Assembly: GCA_900696455.1 (NCBI GenBank)
Contig: CAADGB010000279.1
Location: 1-64,000, forward strand
Source of the DNA: an uncultured delta proteobacterium
GTDB lineage: Bacteria > Myxococcota_A > Polyangia > Haliangiales > Haliangiaceae
Length of the DNA: 64,000 nucleotides
Direction of reading: 5' to 3'
Under the pieces are notes generated by a model. The model did not search any database. It was not told where the DNA came from and saw nothing but the letters and a program-made list of their open reading frames with translations. Positions 22,099 to 30,294 of the stretch are shown one piece after another (the first letter of the stretch is position 1; each line of letters opens with the position of its first letter). The translations under genes were made by a program, and so were the position numbers.

Positions 22099-22557
22099 TT
22101 GCTCAAGTTGCTGCTCGGACTGCTCAAGGGTGCGCTGCTCGGCGGCGCCCTCGGCTACGGCGCGTACGCCGCCGGGCTCGACGGCGGCCTGCTGTGGCCG
22201 GTCTACGGGCTGGCGGGCGCGCTGGTGGGCCTGGTCGCCGGCACGCCGCTGTGGAAGCTCATCACCGACAAGAACGCGACGACGTGGGTGAGCGTGCTCA
22301 AGGCGATCTTCGGCTTCGGCGTGGGCTGTGGGCTGTACGCGCTGGTGGCCAAGGTGTGGGGCGGCTTCGAGCTGTCGCTGACGTTCCTCGAGGCGCGGCC
22401 GCGCCTCGTCCAGCACTGGCAGCCGGTGTTCGGCGCGGCGGTGGGCGGCTTCCTGGGCGCGTTCTTCGAGATCGACGACGCCATCGGCGGCGACGACGAC
22501 AAGCCCAAGGGCGCGAGCAAGGGCAAGCCGGCCCAGCTCCCCGCCGGCAAGCGCTGA
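22099..22557 (+). CDS. Small polytopic membrane protein of unknown function
   Basis: The start is a TTG at 22099, preceded by CGGAGG five bases upstream; no ATG or GTG fits. The 152-residue product has three or four hydrophobic helices rich in Gly (LLGGALGYGAYAAGL, VYGLAGALVGLVAGTPLW, IFGFGVGCGLYALVAKVW, FGAAVGGFLGAFFE), then a hydrophilic Lys/Ala tail. It is probably an inner-membrane protein. It opens a same-strand run of four closely spaced genes to 25121. Family not recognised. Confidence 0.72.
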   Translation: MLKLLLGLLKGALLGGALGYGAYAAGLDGGLLWPVYGLAGALVGLVAGTPLWKLITDKNATTWVSVLKAIFGFGVGCGLYALVAKVWGGFELSLTFLEARPRLVQHWQPVFGAAVGGFLGAFFEIDDAIGGDDDKPKGASKGKPAQLPAGKR

Positions 22558-22616
22558 CCCACCCGTACCCGTCCGGACCTCCTCGCCGCGCGCGGGACGA
22601 GGAACGATGGACCCGG

Positions 22617-23306
22617 ATGCTGGCGCGCCGCGGGGCCCGGTCGCTCGCCGTCGTCGTCGACGGTACGTTCGTCGCGTTCGCGGCGCTCGTGGCGCTCGGC
22701 ACGGCCGGGTCGACGGGCTGCGGGATGTACACCGGGCTGGGCACGTCCCTCACCCGCGGTGGGCTGGGGATGGAGGGGCCGGGCGGTGAGGTGGCCGAGC
22801 TCGACGGCACGGCCTCGCTCGACCACCGGACCTGGGAGGCGGGCGGCTTCACCGGCCTGCGCAACGTCCGCCTGACCGGCGGCATGTCGGCTAGCTACAG
22901 CCGGGTCGCGGCCCGCACCGGCGCCCAGCTCGAGGGCTCGTCGACGGGGCGCCTGGCGTGGACCGTCGGCCTCGGCGTCGGGCCCCTGGTCGCCGGCGTG
23001 TCGCCCTACGTGCAGGCCGGCTTTCCGCTGCTCGCGTCCCCGATCGTGGATCGACCGCTGGTCGAGCGTCACCTCGAGGCCGGGGCGGAGGTGTGTACGC
23101 CGTCGGCGTGGCTCACGCGCGGCTCGCGGCGGTCGCGCCGGGAGGACCTCGGCGCGTCGGGCGTCTGCGTTCGCCTGGCCGTGGCCTTCGACCGGGGCGA
23201 TCCGCGCGATCTCGGCGACGAGATCACGACCGCGACCCACTACGACGCCCGCGGCGTCCTGATCTCGGTCGTCAGCCGCGTCGACCTGAGGGCGCTGTTC
23301 CGATGA
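22617..23306 (+). CDS. Exported protein, probable outer-membrane barrel
   Basis: A 229-residue product with an N-terminal hydrophobic segment (FVAFAALVALGTAGSTGC) that could be a lipoprotein signal. The mature part alternates short beta-like strands with Gly (WTVGLGVGPLVAGVSPYVQAG), suggesting a small barrel. Its stop overlaps the next ATG by four bases (ATGA), so the two are translationally coupled. Function unknown. Confidence 0.65.
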   Translation: MLARRGARSLAVVVDGTFVAFAALVALGTAGSTGCGMYTGLGTSLTRGGLGMEGPGGEVAELDGTASLDHRTWEAGGFTGLRNVRLTGGMSASYSRVAARTGAQLEGSSTGRLAWTVGLGVGPLVAGVSPYVQAGFPLLASPIVDRPLVERHLEAGAEVCTPSAWLTRGSRRSRREDLGASGVCVRLAVAFDRGDPRDLGDEITTATHYDARGVLISVVSRVDLRALFR

Positions 23307-24217
23307 AGCGCGGCGCCGTCGAGGCGAGCGCCGCCGATCGCCCTCGCGTGACGCGGCCGCGCGCCCCGGGCGGATCGCGCCTGCTCACCGCGCTGGCCGT
23401 GGCGGCGGCGCTCCTCGTCACCGGGTGCGCCGGGGGCAAGCAGCACGGCGGCGCGTTCGGCCCTCGCCGCTACAAGCTCGCCTACGGCCTCGAGCAGGGC
23501 AGCGCCCGGCTGCCGGCGACCGCGCGCGGGGCGACGATGTCGTACCTGAGCTACAGCGACTTCAACGGCCCGTTGGGCAAGCTGCTGCTGTTCATGGCGA
23601 CGGCGCCGCAGCCCACGGTGAAGCACCTGGGCACCCACCGCTCCTGCTCGGGCGGCACGTGTACCGTGACCTCGTACTACTCGGTCACCCCGCCGCGCGA
23701 GGAGGACGTCCAGCGCTTCACGCGCATGGTCGAGGACGTCGAGAAGCACGGCCACCCCATCGAGGCCACCCTCCAGCTCCCCCTGCGCTCGCTGGGCGGC
23801 GAGGCCGGCGGCTGGTCGCTGGAGGTGCTGTTCAAGGGCTGGCGCGGTTTCCGCGGTCAGCTCGTCGAGGTGGCCGGCGGCTTCAACTACAGCGCGTTCA
23901 CGTACGAGGGCCTGCTCGTGCGCGACGGCAACTTCCCGGCGGCGAGCGAGGTCACGCGGACGTATCGCTTCCAGGAGGCGGGGTTCCCGCTGCGCGTGGC
24001 CTGGTACGCGACGCCGGTACTCTCGCTCTACCTGCGGCACGACCTCAACGTCATCGGCCTGCTCCAGCTCGAGGACGAGGACGAGCGCGCCCCGTCGCTC
24101 ACCTCGTTCGGCGTCCGCGCGCACCTGCCCGTGCTCGAGCTGCGCGCCGGGCTGGTCACCGACAGCTTCCACCCGGAGAGCGCGACGCTGTCGCTGGAGG
24201 CGGCGCTTGTCTTCTGA
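23303..24217 (+). CDS. Lipoprotein of unknown function
   Basis: The start ATG overlaps the previous stop. The 304-residue product has a lipoprotein signal ending LLVTGC near residue 42. The mature sequence is beta-rich (GFNYSAFTYEGLLVRDG; FPLRVAWYATPVLSLYLRH), with one CSGGTC pair that could form a disulfide. The last strands resemble a barrel closure ending in Phe. It overlaps the next gene by 11 bases. I recognise no family, but gene order suggests one envelope complex with its neighbours. Confidence 0.68.
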   Translation: MKRGAVEASAADRPRVTRPRAPGGSRLLTALAVAAALLVTGCAGGKQHGGAFGPRRYKLAYGLEQGSARLPATARGATMSYLSYSDFNGPLGKLLLFMATAPQPTVKHLGTHRSCSGGTCTVTSYYSVTPPREEDVQRFTRMVEDVEKHGHPIEATLQLPLRSLGGEAGGWSLEVLFKGWRGFRGQLVEVAGGFNYSAFTYEGLLVRDGNFPAASEVTRTYRFQEAGFPLRVAWYATPVLSLYLRHDLNVIGLLQLEDEDERAPSLTSFGVRAHLPVLELRAGLVTDSFHPESATLSLEAALVF

Positions 24218-25121
24218 GCCCCGTCCTCGGTCGCCCGGGCGACGTCGCCGGTGCGGGGCCGGCACGGCGTTCGTCCTCGCCGCCGCGCTGGTGGCGGCGG
24301 GCGCCGGCGTCGCGGCCGGCCAGGCGCCGCCGCCGGACGCGTCGCCGGTACCGCCGATCCAGCCGGCGCGCGCGACGGGCGCTCCGCCGGACGCGGGGAC
24401 GGGAGCGGGGACGGGGACGACGACGGGGGCGGGGACGTCTCCGACGCCCGCGCCGGAGCCGACGACGGGCGCTCCGCCGGCTGTGGCGACGGCAACCTCG
24501 ACCGCGCCGGCGCCGGCGGCGGCGCCGCCGGGCTCGCCGGACAAGCGGCGGCTGGCCGGCGCCCACGTCTCGTTCGAGGTCGGCGGAGTGCGCTGGCTGG
24601 CCCTGCCCGGGCCGCTGGCCACGGGCGTCGGCAAGGCGCTCGTGGTCGGCGTGCGGCGGGCCGGCCACGGGCTCGAGATCCATGCCAGCGCCGGCTACCG
24701 TCACGAGCCGCCCGCGGAGGTGCGCTCGGTGCGGGCGACCGGCCACAGCGGGTACTTCGCCGTGCTCTACCGCCGCACCTTTCACCTGCCGCGCTTCGAC
24801 GTCAGCGCCGCCGGCGGGTTCGCGCGCCTGAGCGCGCCGCTCTACCTGGCCGCCACCGACAACCTCGGCAGCGAGCCCGGCGCCGGCACGATGACCGGCC
24901 TCGGCGTCATGGCCGCCCTCGGCGTCGCCTACCCGCTGCTCGACGGCGTCGACCTGGCGTTCGAGCTGCGCACCGCCCACGCGCTGTGGACCCTGCCACC
25001 GGCGAGCTACGTCGAGACTCTCGAGGAGCAGGTCTCGGGCGTCTACACCGCGACCTACGGCAGCGGCGAGCCGACGCCGGTGCCGCTGGTGGTCGGCCTC
25101 GGCCTGCGCATCATGCTCTGA
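24207..25121 (+). CDS. Exported outer-membrane beta-barrel-like protein
   Basis: The TTG start at 24207 has GGAGG eight bases upstream, inside the previous gene. The 304-residue product has an Arg-rich n-region and signal helix ([19 protein letters not shown]). A long Pro/Ala/Thr/Gly linker runs to about residue 110, followed by beta strands of barrel type ([47 protein letters not shown]). It ends the four-gene operon that starts at 22099. Function unknown. Confidence 0.65.
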   Translation: MSSEPRPRSPGRRRRCGAGTAFVLAAALVAAGAGVAAGQAPPPDASPVPPIQPARATGAPPDAGTGAGTGTTTGAGTSPTPAPEPTTGAPPAVATATSTAPAPAAAPPGSPDKRRLAGAHVSFEVGGVRWLALPGPLATGVGKALVVGVRRAGHGLEIHASAGYRHEPPAEVRSVRATGHSGYFAVLYRRTFHLPRFDVSAAGGFARLSAPLYLAATDNLGSEPGAGTMTGLGVMAALGVAYPLLDGVDLAFELRTAHALWTLPPASYVETLEEQVSGVYTATYGSGEPTPVPLVVGLGLRIML

Positions 25122-25231
25122 CCCGTGTCTCGCCGGTCAGGCGGCTCTGACCCGGGGCCGCGCGCGAGCGCGCGCTGGCTGCGCGCACGGGCCTGACATC
25201 CGCCCGAACAGGCCGCGGCGCGCGCGTGCGC

Positions 25232-25413
25232 CGGCGGGGCTCGGGCTCGGATTCGGCCTCGGGCTCGGCCTCGGATTCCGCCTCGGACTCGGCTTCGGCC
25301 TCGGACTCGGCCTCGGACTCGGCCTCGGCCTCGGACTCGGCCTCGGATTCCGCCTCGGCCTCGGCTTCGGCCTCGGACTCGGCCTCGGATTCCGCCTCGG
25401 CCTCGGCCTCGGT
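25232..25413. repeat. Intergenic hexamer array next to the polyamine cassette
   Basis: About 30 units of TCGGCC, TCGGAC, TCGGAT, TCCGCC and similar. They occupy the gap between the convergent genes ending at 25121 and 25422, stopping about 9 bases from the latter's stop codon. The other part of the gap (25122-25231) carries the direct repeat CTCTGACCCG twice and a GC-rich stretch; no gene is seen there. Confidence 0.86.
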
Positions 25414-25421
25414 CGGCGCGT

Positions 25422-26561
25422 TCAGGGCGGCGTGTCGGGTCCGGGCGGCGCGGCGGGCCGGGCCGGCGCCCCGCCGCGGAACCACAGCGCCAGGCGCGGG
25501 TTCTGGCCGCGGCGCCACAGGAAGCCGTCGAGGACGTAGTGGGTGAGCTGGGGCACGGCGAGCAGCGGCACGATGAAGGCGTGGGCGTGATCGAGCCCGA
25601 GGTCGCCGCCGAAGAGGTAGGGGCGGTCGTGCCAGACCGCGCGATCCCACAGCAGCTCCTCGAGGTAGGCCACCGCCCACAGCGTCGCGGCGAACCCCAG
25701 CGCGCCGCGGGCGAGGAGGCGGGCGCCGGGGCCGGCGGCGGTGACCGGATCGGCGGCGGCGACGGCGCGGCCGTAGACGAACACCAGGGCGGCGTAGGGG
25801 ACGCCGTGGATGAGGACGTTGGTCACGGTGAAGGTCAGGTCGCCGTCGGTGGCGACGATGCCGGTGTACCAGCAGGCGGCGGTGGTCGCGACCACCAGGT
25901 GCTTGCCCCACGCCACCGGGCGGCGGCGGGCGTCGAGCGCGGCGCGCGCCACGTAGGTGGCGAGGATCGCGAGGTAGAGCGCGCCGGCCACGCTGGCCAC
26001 CGTCGCCGGCAGCCCGGCGGCGAAGTCGCCGGGGCGGAACCAGGCGAAGCTGCGCTCGGGCGCGGCGTGCCACCACAGGAGCGGATAGAGGGTGGCGGCG
26101 TAGATCGTCAGGCCGTCGACGATCGCGCCGGCGCGATCGCGCTCGCCGGCGCGGGCGCGGTACAGCGCCACCCAGCCGTACTGCTGGCGCACGAAGTGGA
26201 AGACGGCCAGGTAGGCCAGCACCCGCCAGAACAGCGCGGCGCCACCGACGGCGTGGACGGCGACGCCCGCCGCGTACCCGGCCAGCGGCACCGCGGCGTA
26301 GAGCACGGGCCGGCGCCGCAGCTCGGCGGGATCGAGGTAGGTGACGAACGCGGTCGACCAGACGTGGGCGACGTCGACCATGAGCACGAGCGCGATCCAC
26401 GCCGCGTCGGGGGTGTCGGCGGGCAGCGCCAGCGCCGGCGCCAGCGCCACCACCGCCAGGGCGATCGCCGCCGGCAGCGCGAACACCGCCAGATCGAGGC
26501 GGGCGGAGAACAGCCAGCGCCCCGGGCCGGGGGCCGCGATGGTCGGCGCGCCGGCGTTCAC
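25422..26561 (-). CDS. Polytopic membrane protein with conserved-looking His motifs
   Basis: GTG 26561 overlaps the upstream stop by four bases. The 379-residue product has about nine to ten hydrophobic helices. Several helices carry polar or His residues: [27 protein letters not shown] and [13 protein letters not shown]. Such spacing could bind metal, as in membrane hydroxylases or desaturases, but no complete known motif set is present. It is the last gene of the seven-gene polyamine-linked operon, directly after an FAD oxidoreductase, so it may be a redox partner or transporter. Family not recognised by name. Confidence 0.75.
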   Translation of the reverse strand: MNAGAPTIAAPGPGRWLFSARLDLAVFALPAAIALAVVALAPALALPADTPDAAWIALVLMVDVAHVWSTAFVTYLDPAELRRRPVLYAAVPLAGYAAGVAVHAVGGAALFWRVLAYLAVFHFVRQQYGWVALYRARAGERDRAGAIVDGLTIYAATLYPLLWWHAAPERSFAWFRPGDFAAGLPATVASVAGALYLAILATYVARAALDARRRPVAWGKHLVVATTAACWYTGIVATDGDLTFTVTNVLIHGVPYAALVFVYGRAVAAADPVTAAGPGARLLARGALGFAATLWAVAYLEELLWDRAVWHDRPYLFGGDLGLDHAHAFIVPLLAVPQLTHYVLDGFLWRRGQNPRLALWFRGGAPARPAAPPGPDTPP

Positions 26562-28228
26562 GGCGGCACCGCGCCGCCGGCGAGCGCGGCCACCACCTCG
26601 TCGGCGGCGCGCACGCCGTGATCGAGGGCCTCCTCGAACAGCGCCAGGCCCGAGAGCTCGCTGCCCGCCCAGTGGATGGGGCCGAGCGGCGCCCGCGCCG
26701 CCGCCAGCGCCGGGTCGAAGACCGCGCCCACCCGCGGCCGGGCCATGGCGTGGCCCCAGTAGGCGACGTCGACGCGGCGGCAGCGGGCGCGCAGGTCGGG
26801 GTGGGCGCGGCCGAGATCGGCGAGCGCGACCTCGGCCCAGTCGGCGCGGCTGGCGCCGTCGAGCTCGCGGCGGGCGGTCGCGGCGTCGCCGGTGAACGGG
26901 TAGTACCAGGTCAGGACCGTCGGGCCATGATCGCGGCCGCCCTGGTGCGTGGCGACGACGTAGCCGAGGCTGGGGCTGTCGTGGAGGATGTTGTCCCAGG
27001 CCACCGGCGCGTCGCCGGGCCGCGTGCGCAGCCGCTCGTCGAGGTGGAGGTTGGCGACCGCCCACGCCCCGCGATCGATGACCGGCAGCGCCCGGGCGCC
27101 CGCGCGCACGGGCGCCACCACGTGGCGCGCGACGAACAGCGGGGCGGCGATGATCGCGCGCCGCGCCCGCACCCCGACCGGCCCGTCGGGGCCGAGCGCC
27201 ACCACCTCGACCCCGCCGTCGCCGCCGTCGCCCGCGGGGTGCGCGCGCGGGCCCGCGGCCGGCCGGACGTCGGCCACGGCGTGCCCCAGGCGCAGGCGGT
27301 CGCCGAGCGCGCCGGCGAGGTGGGCGACCAGCCGGCCGTTGCCGTCGGGCCAGGTCACGACCGGCTGGTGCTCGGCGCCGGGGTGGGCGACGCGGGCGGC
27401 GAAGTAGGCGACCCCGGCCCAGGCGCTGGTGTCGGCGGCGAGCAGGCCGTAGTCGTCGCGGCAGGCGTAGTCGCACAGCCAGCGCAGGCGGCTCGAGGTG
27501 AAGCCGTGGCGGTCGAGCCAGGTCGCGAACGACTCGCGGTCGAGCGCGGTGACGGTGGCGTCGTCGGAGCCCGCCGCGGCCGGCAGCGCGAAGGCGCGGC
27601 GGCCGGCGCCGTCGCGCCAGCCCGCCCAGCGATCCATCTCGGCGGTGAAGCGCGCGAGCTGGGCGTGATCGTCGGCGCTGGCGCCGGCGTGGAGGTAGCC
27701 GCCCTCGTACCAGCGGCCGAGGTGGAAGAGCCGCTCCTCGGGCTCGCGCACCCGCGCCGCCTCCGCCGCCACCGGCTCGCCGCCGGCGTCCTCGCCGTCG
27801 AGGGCGCCGACCTCGGCCAGCAGCGCCCGCATCGCCACCTGGTGGCGCATGGGGGTGACGACGTAGTGCGCGCCCCACGGGTAGGCGGTGACCGCCGAGG
27901 CGCCGGCCTGGGCGGTGCCGCCGGCCACGTCGTCCAGCTCGAGCACGATCAGGTCGCGGACGCCCTGGCGCAGGAGCCGCCACGCCGCGCCCAGGCCGGC
28001 GACCCCGCCGCCCACCACCACGACCTCGGTCCGCCGCCATCGGTCGTCCGGGATCCGGACATCCGGCGGAGCCCCGCCGCGGCCGGCGTCGCGCAGGCGG
28101 TGGCCGGCGGCCTTGCCCGGGGTCAGGAGCTCGCCGTCGGGGGTGGGCGGGCGGCCGCGGCCGCGGCAGGCCACGGCCAGCGGGGCGCCGAGCAGCCAGG
28201 CCACGAGATCGCGCCGCGACGGGGTCAT
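26558..28228 (-). CDS. Exported FAD-dependent amine-oxidase-like flavoprotein
   Basis: A 556-residue protein with a twin-arginine-like start (SRRDLVAWLL, residues 4-13) and LAVAC at 17-21, so export and lipidation are possible. The FAD-binding Rossmann motif GGGVAGLG is at about 73-80, followed by the acidic end of strand 2 (LIVLELDDVAGG). The C-terminal IHWAGSELSGLALFEEALDHGVRAADEV matches the FAD-closing motif of flavin amine oxidases. In this cassette, polyamines or their adducts are plausible substrates; that is inference. It starts 17 bases after the spermidine-synthase-like gene. Confidence 0.82.
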   Translation of the reverse strand: MTPSRRDLVAWLLGAPLAVACRGRGRPPTPDGELLTPGKAAGHRLRDAGRGGAPPDVRIPDDRWRRTEVVVVGGGVAGLGAAWRLLRQGVRDLIVLELDDVAGGTAQAGASAVTAYPWGAHYVVTPMRHQVAMRALLAEVGALDGEDAGGEPVAAEAARVREPEERLFHLGRWYEGGYLHAGASADDHAQLARFTAEMDRWAGWRDGAGRRAFALPAAAGSDDATVTALDRESFATWLDRHGFTSSRLRWLCDYACRDDYGLLAADTSAWAGVAYFAARVAHPGAEHQPVVTWPDGNGRLVAHLAGALGDRLRLGHAVADVRPAAGPRAHPAGDGGDGGVEVVALGPDGPVGVRARRAIIAAPLFVARHVVAPVRAGARALPVIDRGAWAVANLHLDERLRTRPGDAPVAWDNILHDSPSLGYVVATHQGGRDHGPTVLTWYYPFTGDAATARRELDGASRADWAEVALADLGRAHPDLRARCRRVDVAYWGHAMARPRVGAVFDPALAAARAPLGPIHWAGSELSGLALFEEALDHGVRAADEVVAALAGGAVPP

Positions 28229-28245
28229 GGCGGGTCGGGCCGGCC

Positions 28246-29805
28246 CTACTGCCAGCGCCGCCACTCGGCGTCGTAGTAGCGGACCAGCATCTGGTTGTCG
28301 AGGCGGTTGATCTCGGTCTCGACCTCGGCCATGTCGGCGGGGAAGCGGAACATCGCCGCCATCGCCTCGCGGTCGAGGAAGCGGCGGGGCACCGCCGGCG
28401 GCTCGGTGGGCGGGGGGAAGGCGGCGCGGCGGGCCAGGGCGAAGCCCCACACCCCGAACGACGGCACGGCGACGTGGTAGGGCGCGACGGTGAGGCCGGC
28501 GGCGCGCATCGTGCGCACGATGCACCAGAACGAGCGGCGCGCGAACAGCGGCGAGGTCGCCTGGACCGCGATCGCCCCGTCGGGGGCGAGGCGGGCGGCC
28601 AGGAGCTGGTAGAAGTGGCGGGTGTAGAGCTTGCCCAGGGCGAAGCCGTTGGGATCCGGGAAGTCGACGATCGCCACGTCCCAGCCCGCCGGGGCGTCCG
28701 ACATCCAGACGAAGGCGTCGTCGTTGACCACGGTGAGGCGCGGGTCGTCGAAGGCGTGGCGGTTGAGCTCGGCCAGCGGCGCGAAGCGGCGCGACAGCCC
28801 CGTCATCGCGGGATCGAGATCGACCAGGGTGACGGCCTCGACCGAGGGGTGGGCCAGGACCTCGCGCGCGGCCAGGCCGTCGCCGCCGCCGAGGATGAGC
28901 ACGCGCCGCGGCGGCCGGCCGGCCTCGGCCGCCGCCACCATCGCCGGGTGGACCAGGGCCTCGTGGTAGCGGTACTCGTCGGCCGACGCGAACTGCAGGT
29001 TGCCGTTGAGGAAGAGCTGGAAGCCGCTCTTGCCGGTGGTCACGACGATGCGCTGGAAGCGCGTGGTCTGGGCGTGGACGATCTCGTCGGCGTAGATGCG
29101 ATCCTCCGACCATGTGGTCAGCCGCGACGAGAACACCAGGCCGGCACCGAGGAGGGCGATGACCACCGCGGCCTGGACCCGGATGACGGTGGTGCGCCCG
29201 AGCTGGTCGGCGAGCAGCCACGTCCCCCACAGCGCGACCAGGGCGTTGACCAGGCCGATGACCAGCGAGGTGCGCAGGAGGCCGAGCTCGGGCACGAACA
29301 GGAGCGGGAACAGCACCGAGGCCAGGAGCGCGCCGGCGTAGTCGAGGGAGAGCACCCGCGACACCAGGTCCTTGAACGCGACGTCGCGCTGGAGGATGCG
29401 CATGAGCAGGGGCAGCTCGAGCCCGACCAGCGAGCCGATCACGAAGACGAAGCCGAGCAGCACCACCTGGAAGCGCTGGACCTCGGCGAAGGCCAGGAAC
29501 AGGATGGGCGCCGACAGGCCGCCGACCAGCGCCACCGCCAGCTCGACGTCGATGAAGCGGCGGGCCAGGTTGCCCTCGATGTGGCGCGACGCCCACGCCC
29601 CCACGCCCATCGCCGACAGGTAGAGGCCGATCACCAGCGAGAACTGCAGCACCGAGTCGCCGAGCAGGTAGCTGCCCAGGGTCGCGGCCAGGAGCTCGTA
29701 GACCAGGCCGCAGGTCGCGACCACGACCACGTTGACGTAGAGCAGCGTGGCCGGCGGCGGCCGGTGGGCGCGCGGCGCGGCGGGGGCGTCGGCGGGCGCC
29801 GTCAC
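28246..29805 (-). CDS. speE: Membrane-fused spermidine synthase (polyamine aminopropyltransferase)
   Basis: GTG start; 519 residues. The N-terminal half has about seven transmembrane helices (from LLYVNVVVVATCGLVYELLA to VVIALLGAGLVF). The C-terminal half is a spermidine-synthase Rossmann domain: FLNGNLQFASADEYRYHEAL, LILGGGDGLAAREVL, VTLVDLDPAM and VAIVDFPDPNG. The AdoMet-type pocket and the Asp of VDFPDPN are intact. The family transfers an aminopropyl group from decarboxylated AdoMet to an amine. The membrane half suggests a membrane-associated acceptor or export of the product. It has a one-base gap after DUF350 and shares the operon with AdoMet decarboxylase. Confidence 0.9.
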   Translation of the reverse strand: MTAPADAPAAPRAHRPPPATLLYVNVVVVATCGLVYELLAATLGSYLLGDSVLQFSLVIGLYLSAMGVGAWASRHIEGNLARRFIDVELAVALVGGLSAPILFLAFAEVQRFQVVLLGFVFVIGSLVGLELPLLMRILQRDVAFKDLVSRVLSLDYAGALLASVLFPLLFVPELGLLRTSLVIGLVNALVALWGTWLLADQLGRTTVIRVQAAVVIALLGAGLVFSSRLTTWSEDRIYADEIVHAQTTRFQRIVVTTGKSGFQLFLNGNLQFASADEYRYHEALVHPAMVAAAEAGRPPRRVLILGGGDGLAAREVLAHPSVEAVTLVDLDPAMTGLSRRFAPLAELNRHAFDDPRLTVVNDDAFVWMSDAPAGWDVAIVDFPDPNGFALGKLYTRHFYQLLAARLAPDGAIAVQATSPLFARRSFWCIVRTMRAAGLTVAPYHVAVPSFGVWGFALARRAAFPPPTEPPAVPRRFLDREAMAAMFRFPADMAEVETEINRLDNQMLVRYYDAEWRRWQ

Positions 29806-29806
29806 G

Positions 29807-30025
29807 TCAACCGGAGATCGCGGCCGAGATGATGAGCGCCAGGCCGATCAGCACGCCGGCGACGATCACGCCGAGCGCGGTGTTCTGGTCCTCCTCGATC
29901 TCCTTGCGGAAGGAGAAGGGCGCCACCTTCGTCATCAGCCAGAAGGCGGCGGCGAACACCACCACGCCGACGCCGGCGAACGCCGCCGACGACACCAGGG
30001 CATCTCCGAGGTCCTCGATCCTCAT
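29807..30025 (-). CDS. DUF350 small membrane protein
   Basis: The 72-residue product (start ATG 30025 or the adjacent ATG 30028; GGAGG lies upstream) has two hydrophobic helices, AAFAGVGVVVFAAAFWLM and GVIVAGVLIGLALIISAAI. They are separated by the polar loop FRKEIEEDQNTA. This is the DUF350 pattern, also seen in Escherichia coli YjfL, where the gene sits with a PspA homologue and a glutathionylspermidine-synthase homologue. The product is short for the family, about one DUF350 hairpin. It probably forms an oligomer in the membrane. Function experimentally unclear. Confidence 0.83.
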   Translation of the reverse strand: MRIEDLGDALVSSAAFAGVGVVVFAAAFWLMTKVAPFSFRKEIEEDQNTALGVIVAGVLIGLALIISAAISG

Positions 30026-30294
30026 CATTTTCCTCCGCGGTAGCCGACGATCCAGAACGAGCGGTAGCCGCCCGGCGAGTTGCGCACGCTGCCCGGGACG
30101 CGGTCGCGCTCCGAGCTCTTGAAGTCCCAGCCCATGACGCCGGCCAGGAGGTAGACGACCAGGGCCAGCGCGGTGACGCCGGCGTAGATCCGGACCAGCC
30201 AGGACACGGCGGTGCGCGGCACCGGCGGGCGATCGGGCGGTGGCGGCGGCGCGGGCGCGCCGGGGGCCGGCGGGGTCGGGCGCGGGGTCGTCAC
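30025..30294 (-). CDS. Small single-pass membrane protein of the polyamine cassette
   Basis: GTG 30294 overlaps the DUF4178 gene stop (GTGA). The 89-residue product has a Pro-rich cytoplasmic tail, one transmembrane helix (WLVRIYAGVTALALVVYLLAG) and a short external tail ending YRSFWIVGYRGGK. Its stop overlaps the DUF350 start region. I know no function; the strict coupling on both sides implies it is part of the same complex. Confidence 0.75.
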   Translation of the reverse strand: MTTPRPTPPAPGAPAPPPPPDRPPVPRTAVSWLVRIYAGVTALALVVYLLAGVMGWDFKSSERDRVPGSVRNSPGGYRSFWIVGYRGGK

